Shown here piece by piece: positions 1 to 6,235 of a stretch of DNA of 6,336 bases (position 1 is its first letter; each line of letters opens with the position of its first letter). Source of the DNA: Candidatus Kuenenia stuttgartensis (GTDB taxonomy: Bacteria; Planctomycetota; Planctomycetia; Pirellulales; UBA1268); contig CAMCPF010000187.1 of NCBI GenBank assembly GCA_945876515.1, forward strand, positions 1 to 6,336, written 5' to 3'. The notes beneath the pieces were generated by a model. That model was not told where the DNA came from. It did not search any database and was given only the letters and a program-made list of their open reading frames with translations. The translations under genes and the position numbers were made by a program.

Positions 1-1
1 T

Positions 2-43
2 TCCACCGACAACCCCGTCGGCGAACTCGTCGCCGCCGAGTGA
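2..43 (+). CDS. Possible 3' end of an upstream gene (partial)
   Basis: An open frame enters from the left edge and ends at TGA 41-43, reading STDNPVGELVAAE. Only 13 codons are visible, so no family can be named. Two things support a real gene end: the codons are GC-rich in the third position like the neighbouring genes, and a strong hairpin follows 45 bp after the stop in a position suited to terminating this transcript. It would converge on smpB. It could equally be chance open frame. Confidence 0.3.
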   Translation, partial: STDNPVGELVAAE

Positions 44-85
44 GCCCCGCGGGCAGTCCCCGCACAGCGGCAACCCGACGCCCTC

Positions 86-640
86 TCATCGCCCTCCGCG
101 GGATCGCCCGCGGAGGGCGATTTCGATATCGCGGCGAGCCGAAGCGGCCTTGAGCTTCTCCCGCTTGTCGTGGGCCTTGCGACCGCGGCCTATCCCGAGG
201 AGCAGCTTCACCCGGCCGTGCTTGAAATACATCTTCAGCGGCACGAGCGTGAGCCCCTTTTCGAACGCCTGGGCCGCGAAGGTGCGGATCTCCCGGCGGT
301 GCATGAGCAGCTTGCGGGGCCGCTTGGGCTTGTGGTTGAGCTGGTTGGCCTTCTCGTATTCCGGGATGTCGCAGCCGTACAGCCAGACCTCGCCCCTCTC
401 GACCCGCCCGTAGGCCTCGTCCAGACTCATCCGCCCGCCCCGCAGGCTCTTGACCTCGCTGCCCACCAGGGCGATTCCACACTCGAGCGTGTCGAGGATC
501 TCGAAGTCGTGCCGGGCCTTGCGGTTCTCCGCCACGACCCGCTCGGCCGGCCGCTCGGACTTCGCGTCCTTGCCCGCCTTGGCGCCTGCCTTGGTGGGGG
601 CTGACGTGGTCGGCTGCGGCGGCTTCTTCTTGGTGGACAT
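86..640 (-). CDS. smpB: SsrA-binding protein SmpB
   Basis: SmpB binds tmRNA (SsrA) and brings it to stalled ribosomes, so that trans-translation releases the ribosome and tags the unfinished peptide. The 184-residue product shows the family core from residue 39: ENRKARHDFEI, then GSEVKSLRGG at 60-69, a basic NHKPKRPRKLL segment at 102-112, TLVPLKMYFKHGRVKL at 131-146, and the C-terminal GRKAHDKRE at 153-161 leading into the basic tail that enters the ribosome. Family members are usually about 150-160 residues. The extra length is a Lys/Pro/Ala-rich, probably disordered N-terminus (residues 1-38). The ATG at 640 was chosen over an in-frame TTG at 724, which would add an Arg-rich stretch unlike the family. 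No clear Shine-Dalgarno precedes the ATG. The gene is divergent from the secreted-protein operon and probably unrelated to it. The tmRNA gene is not in this window. Confidence 0.96.
   Translation of the reverse strand: MSTKKKPPQPTTSAPTKAGAKAGKDAKSERPAERVVAENRKARHDFEILDTLECGIALVGSEVKSLRGGRMSLDEAYGRVERGEVWLYGCDIPEYEKANQLNHKPKRPRKLLMHRREIRTFAAQAFEKGLTLVPLKMYFKHGRVKLLLGIGRGRKAHDKREKLKAASARRDIEIALRGRSRGGR
89..123 (+). terminator. Perfect 14-bp hairpin, candidate terminator overlapping the smpB 3' end
   Basis: The left arm 89-102 and right arm 107-120 are perfect reverse complements around the loop ATCG. TTT and an AT-rich stretch (121-129) follow on the + strand, giving a weak Rho-independent-like terminator for the gene ending at 43. 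On the minus strand no T-run follows, so it is less convincing as an smpB terminator. The whole palindrome lies inside smpB and encodes its last ten or so residues (about LRGRSRGGR), immediately before the stop codon at 88-86. Confidence 0.5.
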
Positions 641-759
641 GGGGTTGGGGAGACGCGACCCGAGCGTGGGCGGGGGCCTTGCGGCACGGTACAATCTACG
701 GGTTTTCCGGCCCTGCGTTTTCAAGACCCTGCCGGCGATCCATCCCGCCTCGAGGACCC
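641..759. promoter_or_regulatory. Divergent intergenic region with a possible -10 box
   Basis: These 119 bp separate smpB from the three-gene operon and must hold both promoters unless transcription starts inside a gene. On the + strand, TACAAT at 690-695 is one base from the sigma-70 -10 consensus and lies 64 bp before the ATG at 760, but no good -35 box sits 16-18 bp upstream. On the minus strand, a TTGAAA (read right to left, about 717-722) lies upstream of TAGATT, but the spacing of about 20 is too long for comfort. No operator palindrome was recognised. Confidence 0.25.
752..756 (+). promoter_or_regulatory. Weak ribosome binding site of the SUMF1-fold gene
   Basis: GAGGA at 752-756 is purine-rich and complementary to the 16S tail, but it is only 3 nt from the ATG at 760, closer than the usual 5-9. 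It still favours the ATG at 760 over the TTG at 679. Confidence 0.35.
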
Positions 760-2034
760 ATGCACGCCATCCTGCCGCCCGCTCGCCGACTTCCCCCCGT
801 GCTCCTGACCGTGCTCCTGACCGTGCTCCTGGGCCTCGCGGTTCTGCCGGCGACCGCCGCGCCGACCGCCAGTCCGCAGGACGCGACCGCCACCCCGGGC
901 TTTGTTGCCGGCGATGCCAAGCCTGATGGCGACGGCCCGTTCGTCAAGGTCGATGGCGGCTGGATGACGCCCTACGAGGAGAGCATTCCCGGCACCGAGG
1001 TCACATTCCGGATGATCCCGATCCCCGGCGGCACCTTCCAGATGGGCAGCGCCGAGGGCGAGGAGGGCCGGAACGCCGACGAGGGACCCGCCTTCGAGGT
1101 CACGCTGGAGCCTTTCTGGATGGGCCAGCACGAGGTCACCTGGGCCGAATACAAGCGGTACATGGCCACCTGCGACATCTTCATCGCCATGCAGTCGGCG
1201 AAGATCCGGCCAGTCACCGAGGCCAACGTCGCCGATGCCGTCACGGCCCCCTCCAACCTCTACGACCCGACCACCACCTTCACCAACGGCGAGGATCCCG
1301 ACCTGCCGGCGGTCTCGATGACGCAGTTCGCCGCCCGGCAATACACGAAGTGGCTCACTGGCCTCACCGGCCGGTTCTTCCGCCTCCCGGCGGAGAGCGA
1401 GTGGGAATACGCCTGCCGGGCCGGCAAGGCCACGCCGTTCTCCTGCGGCGATGCCGCGAACCTGGCCGACGTCGCCTGGTTCTCCGACAACGCCGACGAC
1501 ACCACCCATCCGGTCGGCATGAAGAAGCCCAACGCCTTCGGCCTGTACGACATGCACGGCAACGCGGCCGAGTGGGTCGTGGACGAACTCGTGGCCGGGG
1601 GCTACTCCAAGCCGGCCTCCCTGCCCCAGCCGGTGGCCGCGGCGGCGGCAATCCAGTGGCCGGAGCGGCTCTATCCGCGGGTCCTGCGGGGCGGCGCCTT
1701 CTACGACGAGGCGACCGACTGCCGCAGCGCTGCCCGCAAGGGCTCGCGGGACTCGGGCGGCACGCCGGAGAACCCCGACTGGAAAGACGTCGATCCCAAC
1801 TTCCCCAAGAGCCCCTGGTGGTACACCGAGGAGCCGGCCCTGGGCGTGGGCATGCGGATCGTGCGGCCGTTCACGCCCCCGGCTGATCTGGCCGAGCGAC
1901 GAAAGTGGTGGGAAGCCGATGTCGAGAGCATCCGGAACGACGTGGCCAGCCGGCTCGAGGAGGGCCGCGGCTCCCGCGGCATCGTGGATCCCCAGCTGCC
2001 GGCAGACCTCAAGAACGAAGGGATCACGGAGTGA
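760..2034 (+). CDS. Secreted SUMF1 / formylglycine-generating-enzyme-fold protein, catalytic Cys pair incomplete
   Basis: The 424-residue product starts with a signal peptide: basic ARR at 8-10, a hydrophobic VLLT-repeat core at 14-29, and likely cleavage near 33-34 after ATA/ATAA. The SUMF1 (FGE-sulfatase) fold follows at about 77-372. Its landmarks are IPGGTFQMGS at 88-97, the MGQHEVTWAEYKRYM block at 121-135, FRLPAESEWEYACRAG at 207-222, GLYDMHGNAAEWV at 261-273, RVLRGGAF at 307-314 and a final GMRIVRPF at 364-371. A charged helical tail ends the protein. True FGE oxidises a sulfatase cysteine using two cysteines five residues apart after RGGSF. Here only the second is kept (Cys321) and the first is Asp316, so formylglycine-forming activity is doubtful. 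No sulfatase gene is nearby. It heads an operon with two propeller proteins, so an extracytoplasmic binding, lectin-like or unknown enzymatic role is more likely. The start was chosen because it gives a clean signal peptide. Confidence 0.9.
   Translation: MHAILPPARRLPPVLLTVLLTVLLGLAVLPATAAPTASPQDATATPGFVAGDAKPDGDGPFVKVDGGWMTPYEESIPGTEVTFRMIPIPGGTFQMGSAEGEEGRNADEGPAFEVTLEPFWMGQHEVTWAEYKRYMATCDIFIAMQSAKIRPVTEANVADAVTAPSNLYDPTTTFTNGEDPDLPAVSMTQFAARQYTKWLTGLTGRFFRLPAESEWEYACRAGKATPFSCGDAANLADVAWFSDNADDTTHPVGMKKPNAFGLYDMHGNAAEWVVDELVAGGYSKPASLPQPVAAAAAIQWPERLYPRVLRGGAFYDEATDCRSAARKGSRDSGGTPENPDWKDVDPNFPKSPWWYTEEPALGVGMRIVRPFTPPADLAERRKWWEADVESIRNDVASRLEEGRGSRGIVDPQLPADLKNEGITE
799..831 (+). repeat. 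12-bp tandem repeat in the signal-peptide coding region
   Basis: GTGCTCCTGACC occurs twice in perfect tandem (799-810, 811-822), followed by 9 bases of a third copy (823-831). It encodes VLLT-VLLT-VLL, the hydrophobic core of the signal peptide of the SUMF1-fold protein. A whole-unit change would keep the frame and only lengthen or shorten that core by four residues. Confidence 0.85.
2028..2031 (+). promoter_or_regulatory. GGAG ribosome binding site at the SUMF1/propeller gene junction
   Basis: GGAG at 2028-2031 is 8 nt before the ATG at 2040 and overlaps the last sense codon of the upstream gene. The same GGAG with the same 8-nt gap precedes the third gene. An alternative in-frame GTG at 2031 would overlap the TGA stop by 4 bp and use AAGGG at 2018-2022. 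Either way the two genes look translationally coupled. Confidence 0.55.
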
Positions 2035-2039
2035 ACACG

Positions 2040-4532
2040 ATGATCGAGGCTGGAATCCTGGACGCGAGCTCGGGGTTACCCATACCATCTCGCCGGACGC
2101 TCACTTCGGGCATCCTGCCCTCCGCTCGCTCGATGCTGGCCGCGCTTTCGCCCTCCGGGCTGCGCTTGCCAGCAACGCCGCTCGATTGGCATGGGCAACC
2201 CCTCGCGGCCCGCGCGTTAAGGGGTTTGTTTGGCATTGCTCTTGGCGTCGGGGTGTGTGCCTCGGCCCGCGCCGCCGATTGGCCGGATTGGCGGGGGCCG
2301 ATGCAGGATCGGCACTACCAGGGGCCGCCGCTCGTGACGTCGTTCGACCCTGAGTCGGGCGAGAACGTGCTCTGGCAGCACGACGAGGGGGGCATCTCGA
2401 CGCCCGTGATCATGAAGGGCCGGCTGTACACGCTCGTGCGGCACAAGCCCGACACGGCCGAGGAGGCCGAGAAGGTGATCTGCCTCGACGCCCTGACCGG
2501 CAAGAAACTCTGGGAGAACGTGTTCAACGTCTATCTCTCCGACGTGCCCGCCGAGCGGGTCGGCTGGTCGGCCGTGGTGGCGGATCCGGCGAGCGACACC
2601 GTCTTCGCCCACGGCGTATGCGGCGTGTTCACGGCGATCGACGCCGCGACCGGCAAGACCAGGTGGCAGCGAAGCCTGCACGAGGAGTTTGGATTTCTCT
2701 CGACGTATGGCGGCCGCACGAACGTGCCGCTCGTGTTCGAGGATCTGGTGATCGCCAGCGCCGTGGTGACGGGCTGGGGCGACACCGCCCGCCCGGCGCA
2801 CCGCTTCCTGGGCATGGACAAGGCCACCGGCGAGGTCCGGTGGATGAACGGCACCAAGGACCTGCCCGAAGACACGACTTACAGCACGCCCTCGCTGGCG
2901 GTGCTCGACGGCCAGGCCGCACTCGTCTTCGGCTCGAGCGACGGCGCCGTCTGGAACTTCCAGCCGCGGACGGGCAAGGCCGTCTGGAGCTTCGGCCTGT
3001 CCCGCCGGGGCATCAACACGCCGCCGCTCGTCGCCGGCGACACCGTCTACATCTCGCAGTCGGAGGAAAACCTCGACAACACCTCGATGGGCTCGGCCAC
3101 CGCGTTCAAGGGCATTGGTGCGGGTCCGATTCCCGCCGCGACCGCCCTCTGGCAGAAGAAGGGCGTGATGGACGGCCGCTCGATGCCGGTCGTGCTGGGT
3201 GACCGGGTCTATTTCGTGGAGGACGGTGCCAAGGTGCACGCCTTCGATAAGGCGACGGGCGCCCCGGCCGGCCGCCCCCAGAAACTCCTGGGCACGATCG
3301 TCCGCGGCAGCCCACTGGTGGCCGACGGCAAGCTCTACGTCTGCACCACGAGCGGGTTCCACGTGCTCGAGCCGACCCCCGACGGTTTCAAGTTCGCCCA
3401 CCGGATGCGGCTCGACGAGCAGGACGAGGTGACCGCCTCGCCGATCGCGGCCGACGGGCTCCTCTACCTCGTGACCGGCGCCCGGATCTACTGCTTGGGC
3501 GCGAAAGCTGCCGGTGATGCTTCGGGGCCATGGACGACGCGAACTCAAGAGGTGTCAGCGGCCACCCAAGGCCCGGTGGGTGAGCCGGCCTGGGTGCAGA
3601 TCGTGCCTGCCGAGGCGCAGATCGCGGCCGGCGAGACACTGCCCTTGAAGGTGCGGCTGTTCGACGCCGCCGGCCGATTCGTGAAGGAGTCGCCGGCGGA
3701 GTTCTCCACGACCGCGGGCACCGTCACCGCCGACGGCCGCTACACGGCCCCGCCCGGAGCGCACGCCGGCGCGAGCGTGACGGCGAGGGTTGGTGATCTC
3801 GAGGGCCGGGCCCGGATCCGCTCGATGCCAGCCTTGCCCTGGCGGTTCGACTTCGAGGACGTTCCGCTCGCGGCGGATCCGAAGACGGGCCTCATGAAGG
3901 GGGAGCCGCCGCTCCCCTGGGTCGGAATGCGGTATCGCCACGCGGTCCGCGAGGTGGACGGCTCCAAATGCCTCGTCAAGGTGACGACGATCCCCAAGGG
4001 CACGCGGAGCCAGGGCTGGATCGGCCCGATCGGGCTCCATGACTATGCCATCCGGGCCGACCTGCGGGCGGCGGAGAGCGGCGTGGGCGCGCCCGGTGAC
4101 CCGGCGACTCGCACGACGGACAGTGATGCCGACGCCTTCACCAAGGCCTTCGGCACGGCCGCGGCCCTGGAGAAGGCCCGGATGCCCGACATGGGACTCA
4201 TCGCCCAGCGATACACGCTCGACCTGATGGGCGCCGCCCAGCAACTCCAACTCCGCTCCTGGCCGCCCCAGGTGGCCACCCACTTCTCGAAGACGATTCC
4301 CTACCCGTGGGAAGCAGGCCGCTGGTACACCATGAAGTTCGAGGCCCGCACGCGGGACGGGGCGGCGGTCCTGCGGGGCAAGGTCTGGCCGCGGGGCGAG
4401 CCCGAGCCCGATGCCTGGACCATCGAGGCGGTTCACGAGGCCGGCAACCTCCAGGGCAGCCCCGGCTTCTTCGGCAACTCGAAGGATTCTGAGATCTTCA
4501 TCGACAACGTCTCCGTGGAGGCCGTGAAATGA
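2040..4532 (+). CDS. Secreted PQQ-like beta-propeller protein with Ig-like and lectin-like C-terminal domains
   Basis: From the ATG at 2040 the product has 830 residues. Residues 9-56 are encoded by an interspersed repeat and are probably not native. The real signal peptide is about 59-78 (LRG, then GLFGIALGVGV, cleaved ARA|ADW). The mature part opens with DWPDWRGP and a propeller at about 80-500. Blade motifs of the (A/C)xDxxTGxxxW type begin at 148, 199, 258 and 306, with a degenerate one at 401. An Ig-like domain spans about 518-598 (WVQIVPAEAQIAAGE onward). A concanavalin-like domain spans about 600-830 and ends in GSPGFFGNSKDSEIFIDNVSV. Propellers named for PQQ often bind no cofactor, and no quinoprotein dehydrogenase signature was seen. 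The likely role is extracytoplasmic binding, possibly of carbohydrate (inference). The stop overlaps the next start as ATGA. Start choice is uncertain: GTG 2031, ATG 2133 and TTG 2226 are alternatives. The last two would skip most or all of the repeat but have no good ribosome site at normal spacing. Confidence 0.88.
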   Translation: MIEAGILDASSGLPIPSRRTLTSGILPSARSMLAALSPSGLRLPATPLDWHGQPLAARALRGLFGIALGVGVCASARAADWPDWRGPMQDRHYQGPPLVTSFDPESGENVLWQHDEGGISTPVIMKGRLYTLVRHKPDTAEEAEKVICLDALTGKKLWENVFNVYLSDVPAERVGWSAVVADPASDTVFAHGVCGVFTAIDAATGKTRWQRSLHEEFGFLSTYGGRTNVPLVFEDLVIASAVVTGWGDTARPAHRFLGMDKATGEVRWMNGTKDLPEDTTYSTPSLAVLDGQAALVFGSSDGAVWNFQPRTGKAVWSFGLSRRGINTPPLVAGDTVYISQSEENLDNTSMGSATAFKGIGAGPIPAATALWQKKGVMDGRSMPVVLGDRVYFVEDGAKVHAFDKATGAPAGRPQKLLGTIVRGSPLVADGKLYVCTTSGFHVLEPTPDGFKFAHRMRLDEQDEVTASPIAADGLLYLVTGARIYCLGAKAAGDASGPWTTRTQEVSAATQGPVGEPAWVQIVPAEAQIAAGETLPLKVRLFDAAGRFVKESPAEFSTTAGTVTADGRYTAPPGAHAGASVTARVGDLEGRARIRSMPALPWRFDFEDVPLAADPKTGLMKGEPPLPWVGMRYRHAVREVDGSKCLVKVTTIPKGTRSQGWIGPIGLHDYAIRADLRAAESGVGAPGDPATRTTDSDADAFTKAFGTAAALEKARMPDMGLIAQRYTLDLMGAAQQLQLRSWPPQVATHFSKTIPYPWEAGRWYTMKFEARTRDGAAVLRGKVWPRGEPEPDAWTIEAVHEAGNLQGSPGFFGNSKDSEIFIDNVSVEAVK
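2063..2207 (-). repeat. Structured interspersed repeat, copy A (complete)
   Basis: This 145-bp element closes on itself. CGCGA 2063-2067 pairs with TCGCG 2203-2207, and after a 4-nt bulge (2068-2071), 2072-2086 pairs with 2188-2202 at 13 of 15 positions. Both mismatches are A-C on the + strand and so become G-T wobbles on the minus strand, which makes minus the likely folded sense. Inside, hairpin 1 has outer arms 2134-2140 and 2168-2174 (perfect 7 bp), a GCGC/GCGC stem (2142-2145 with 2162-2165), and GCCC/GGGC (2150-2153 with 2157-2160) around a GGA loop in minus sense. Hairpin 2 pairs 2108-2112 with 2116-2120, again around GGA. Copy B shares the same order and spacing. The element lies in frame inside the start of the propeller gene and uses codons such as TTA, ATA, CCA and TCT that are scarce in the flanking genes. 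The true boundary could extend left to about 2040, which cannot be tested because copy B is cut off. Confidence 0.75.
4517..4520 (+). promoter_or_regulatory. GGAG ribosome binding site of the second propeller gene
   Basis: GGAG at 4517-4520 lies inside the last codons of the upstream gene, 8 nt before the ATG at 4529. With the ATGA start-stop overlap at 4529-4532 it supports translational coupling and fixes the start codon. Confidence 0.65.
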
Positions 4533-6184
4533 GCCTGTTCGTGCGCACCGTATCCGTCGCCCTGCTCGGCGGCCTGCTCCCGGGCTTGGGCGGCCAGCTC
4601 GCCGCGGCCGACTGGAACCAGTGGGGCGGCTCGCCCGCCCGCAACAACACGCCCCAGGCCGCGAACCTGCCGGTGGAGTGGGCCCCGGGCGAGTTCGACT
4701 ACGACACGGGGGCCTGGAAGTCCGAGTCGAGCCAGAACGTCGCCTGGGTGGCGGCCCTCGGGAGCCAGTCGTACGGCAATCCGGTCGTGGCCGGCGGCAA
4801 GGTCTACGTGGGCTCGAACAACGGCAAGGGCTGGCTGAAGCGGTATCCCCCGGCGACCGATCTCGGCTGCCTCCTGGCCTTCGACGTCAAGGATGGCTCC
4901 TTCCTCTGGCAGGACTCGAGCGAGAAGCTGCCCACCGGCCGCGTCCACGACTGGCCGCTCCAGGGGATCTGCTGCGCGCCCATGATCGAGGGGGATCGCC
5001 TCTGGTACGTGACCAGCCGCGGCGAGGTGAAGTGCCTCGACACCGAGGGCTTCCGCGACGGCGAGAACGACGGCCCCTTCACGGCAGAAAAGGTGGTGGC
5101 CGACGACGAGGCTGATGTGGTCTGGGTGCTCGACATGATGAAGGAGCTGGGCGTCTCGCAGCACAACATGTGCTCCTGCAGCGTGACCGGCCACGGCGAC
5201 TGGCTGTTCGTGATCACCGGCAACGGTGTGGATGAGGGGCACATCAACCTCCCCAACTTCGCGGCGCCGAGCTTCCTGTGCATCGACAAGCGGGACGGCA
5301 AGCTGCTCTGGGCCGACGGCGCGCCGGGAGCGAACGTGCTGCACGGCCAGTGGTCGAGCCCGGCCTTCGCGGAGATCGACGGCGTTCCCCAGGCGATCTT
5401 CGGCGGCGGCGACGGCTGGGTCTATTCGTTCGACGCCCGCGGCGACAATGGCAAGTCGAAGCTGCTCTGGAAGTTCGACTGCAACCCCAAGGTCTCGAAG
5501 TATTCCCTCGGCGGCCGGGCCGACCGCAACCACATCATCGGCACGCCGGTGATCCACGACGGCCTGGTCTACATCGCCGTGGGCGAGGATCCCGAGCACG
5601 GCGAGGGCGTGGGCCACTTGTGGTGCATCGACCCCACCAAGCGAGGCGACGTCTCCAGTGAGATCGCCGTCAGCCTCAAGGACCCGAACACCCCCCTGCC
5701 CCATCGCCGCAACCAGGCCGTGATCGAGGAGGAGGGGGAAGTGGCCCGGCCGAACCCCAACTCGGCGGCGAAGTGGCATTACCCGGGCCTCGACGCCGAC
5801 GGCAACGGCAAACTCTCCTTCGAGGAGACGATGCACCGCACCTGCGGCACCGTAGCGATCCAGGATGGCCTGCTCTTCGTGGCCGACTTCAGCGGGCTCT
5901 TCCACTGCCTCGACCTCGAGACGGGCAAGCCCCACTGGACGTACGACATGCTGGCGGCGAGCTGGGGTTCCCCGCTGATCGCCGACGGCAAGGTCTACAT
6001 CGGTGACGAGGACGGTGACATCACGATCTTCGCGATCTCCCCCGAAATGAAGATCCTGGGCGAGATCAACATGGGGAACAGCGTCTATTCGACCCCGATC
6101 GCCGTGGGCGACACGCTCTACATCGCCAACAAGAGCCACCTGTTCGCGATCAAGGAGGGGGCCAAGCCGGTCCAGACGAAATGA
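4529..6184 (+). CDS. Secreted PQQ-like beta-propeller protein with an EF-hand calcium loop
   Basis: The 551-residue product has a clear signal peptide (R6, hydrophobic 7-22, likely cleavage QLAA|ADW near 26-27). The rest is a single propeller, with blade motifs starting at 117 (AFDVKDGSFLW), 251 (CIDKRDGKLLW), about 300 (SFDARGDNG to LLWKFD) and 460 (CLDLETGKPHW), plus HGQWSSPAF at 272-280. A canonical 12-residue EF-hand loop, DADGNGKLSFEE at 422-433, has D, D, N, K, S and E at ligand positions 1, 3, 5, 7, 9 and 12, so calcium binding within or beside a blade is likely. Cysteines at 148-149 (adjacent) and 215/217 could form disulfides in the periplasm. The protein resembles planctomycete propeller proteins annotated only as PQQ-like or BamB-like, and its function is unknown. 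It is the last gene of the operon, overlapping the previous gene by 4 bp. Binding of PQQ itself is not supported by any motif seen. Confidence 0.92.
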   Translation: MSLFVRTVSVALLGGLLPGLGGQLAAADWNQWGGSPARNNTPQAANLPVEWAPGEFDYDTGAWKSESSQNVAWVAALGSQSYGNPVVAGGKVYVGSNNGKGWLKRYPPATDLGCLLAFDVKDGSFLWQDSSEKLPTGRVHDWPLQGICCAPMIEGDRLWYVTSRGEVKCLDTEGFRDGENDGPFTAEKVVADDEADVVWVLDMMKELGVSQHNMCSCSVTGHGDWLFVITGNGVDEGHINLPNFAAPSFLCIDKRDGKLLWADGAPGANVLHGQWSSPAFAEIDGVPQAIFGGGDGWVYSFDARGDNGKSKLLWKFDCNPKVSKYSLGGRADRNHIIGTPVIHDGLVYIAVGEDPEHGEGVGHLWCIDPTKRGDVSSEIAVSLKDPNTPLPHRRNQAVIEEEGEVARPNPNSAAKWHYPGLDADGNGKLSFEETMHRTCGTVAIQDGLLFVADFSGLFHCLDLETGKPHWTYDMLAASWGSPLIADGKVYIGDEDGDITIFAISPEMKILGEINMGNSVYSTPIAVGDTLYIANKSHLFAIKEGAKPVQTK

Positions 6185-6210
6185 AGCGGCAGGCGACCAG
6201 CGTTCCACAC

Positions 6211-6235
6211 GGGGCATCCACGGGCCCCATGGCCC
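6211..6235 (+). terminator. GC-rich hairpin after the operon, weak terminator candidate
   Basis: Beginning 26 nt after the last stop codon, two mutually exclusive short hairpins can form: GGGGC 6211-6215 with GCCCC 6224-6228, or GGGCC 6222-6226 with GGCCC 6231-6235 around CCAT. No T-run follows, so this is not a classical Rho-independent terminator. It sits directly upstream of repeat copy B and may be part of the repeat's flank. Confidence 0.25.

Noticed and set aside
641..724. Longer smpB start at TTG 724
   Set aside because: It would add 28 Arg/Pro-rich residues unlike the family and run through the divergent promoter region. ATG 640 is better.
679..759. Longer start of the SUMF1-fold gene at TTG 679
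   Set aside because: It would bury the signal peptide 27 residues in. The ATG at 760 gives a normal one.
1905..2039. Upstream start of the first propeller gene at 1905
   Set aside because: It lies inside the SUMF1-fold gene in another frame and gives an Arg/Pro-rich sequence typical of an out-of-frame reading.
721..2088. Long minus-strand open frames at 721-2088, 2217-3548 and 4433-6256
   Set aside because: They are opposite to well-supported secreted-protein genes, show no recognisable domains, and are the expected by-product of high third-position GC.
2063..2207. Integron attC-like recombination site
   Set aside because: Size and folded palindromic shape are similar, but the ends GGGGTTRCCC and GGGYAACCCC do not fit the attC core GTTRRRY / RYYYAAC, and no integrase is present.
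2247..2276. Lipoprotein lipobox in the first propeller protein
   Set aside because: Cys73 is preceded by V-G-V. The -1 residue should be Gly, Ala or Ser, so signal peptidase I cleavage at ARA|A is preferred.
4964..4978. Quinoprotein dehydrogenase identity from the adjacent Cys148-Cys149
   Set aside because: A vicinal cysteine pair occurs in PQQ alcohol dehydrogenases, but the calcium ligands, catalytic Asp and tryptophan-docking motifs of that family were not seen.
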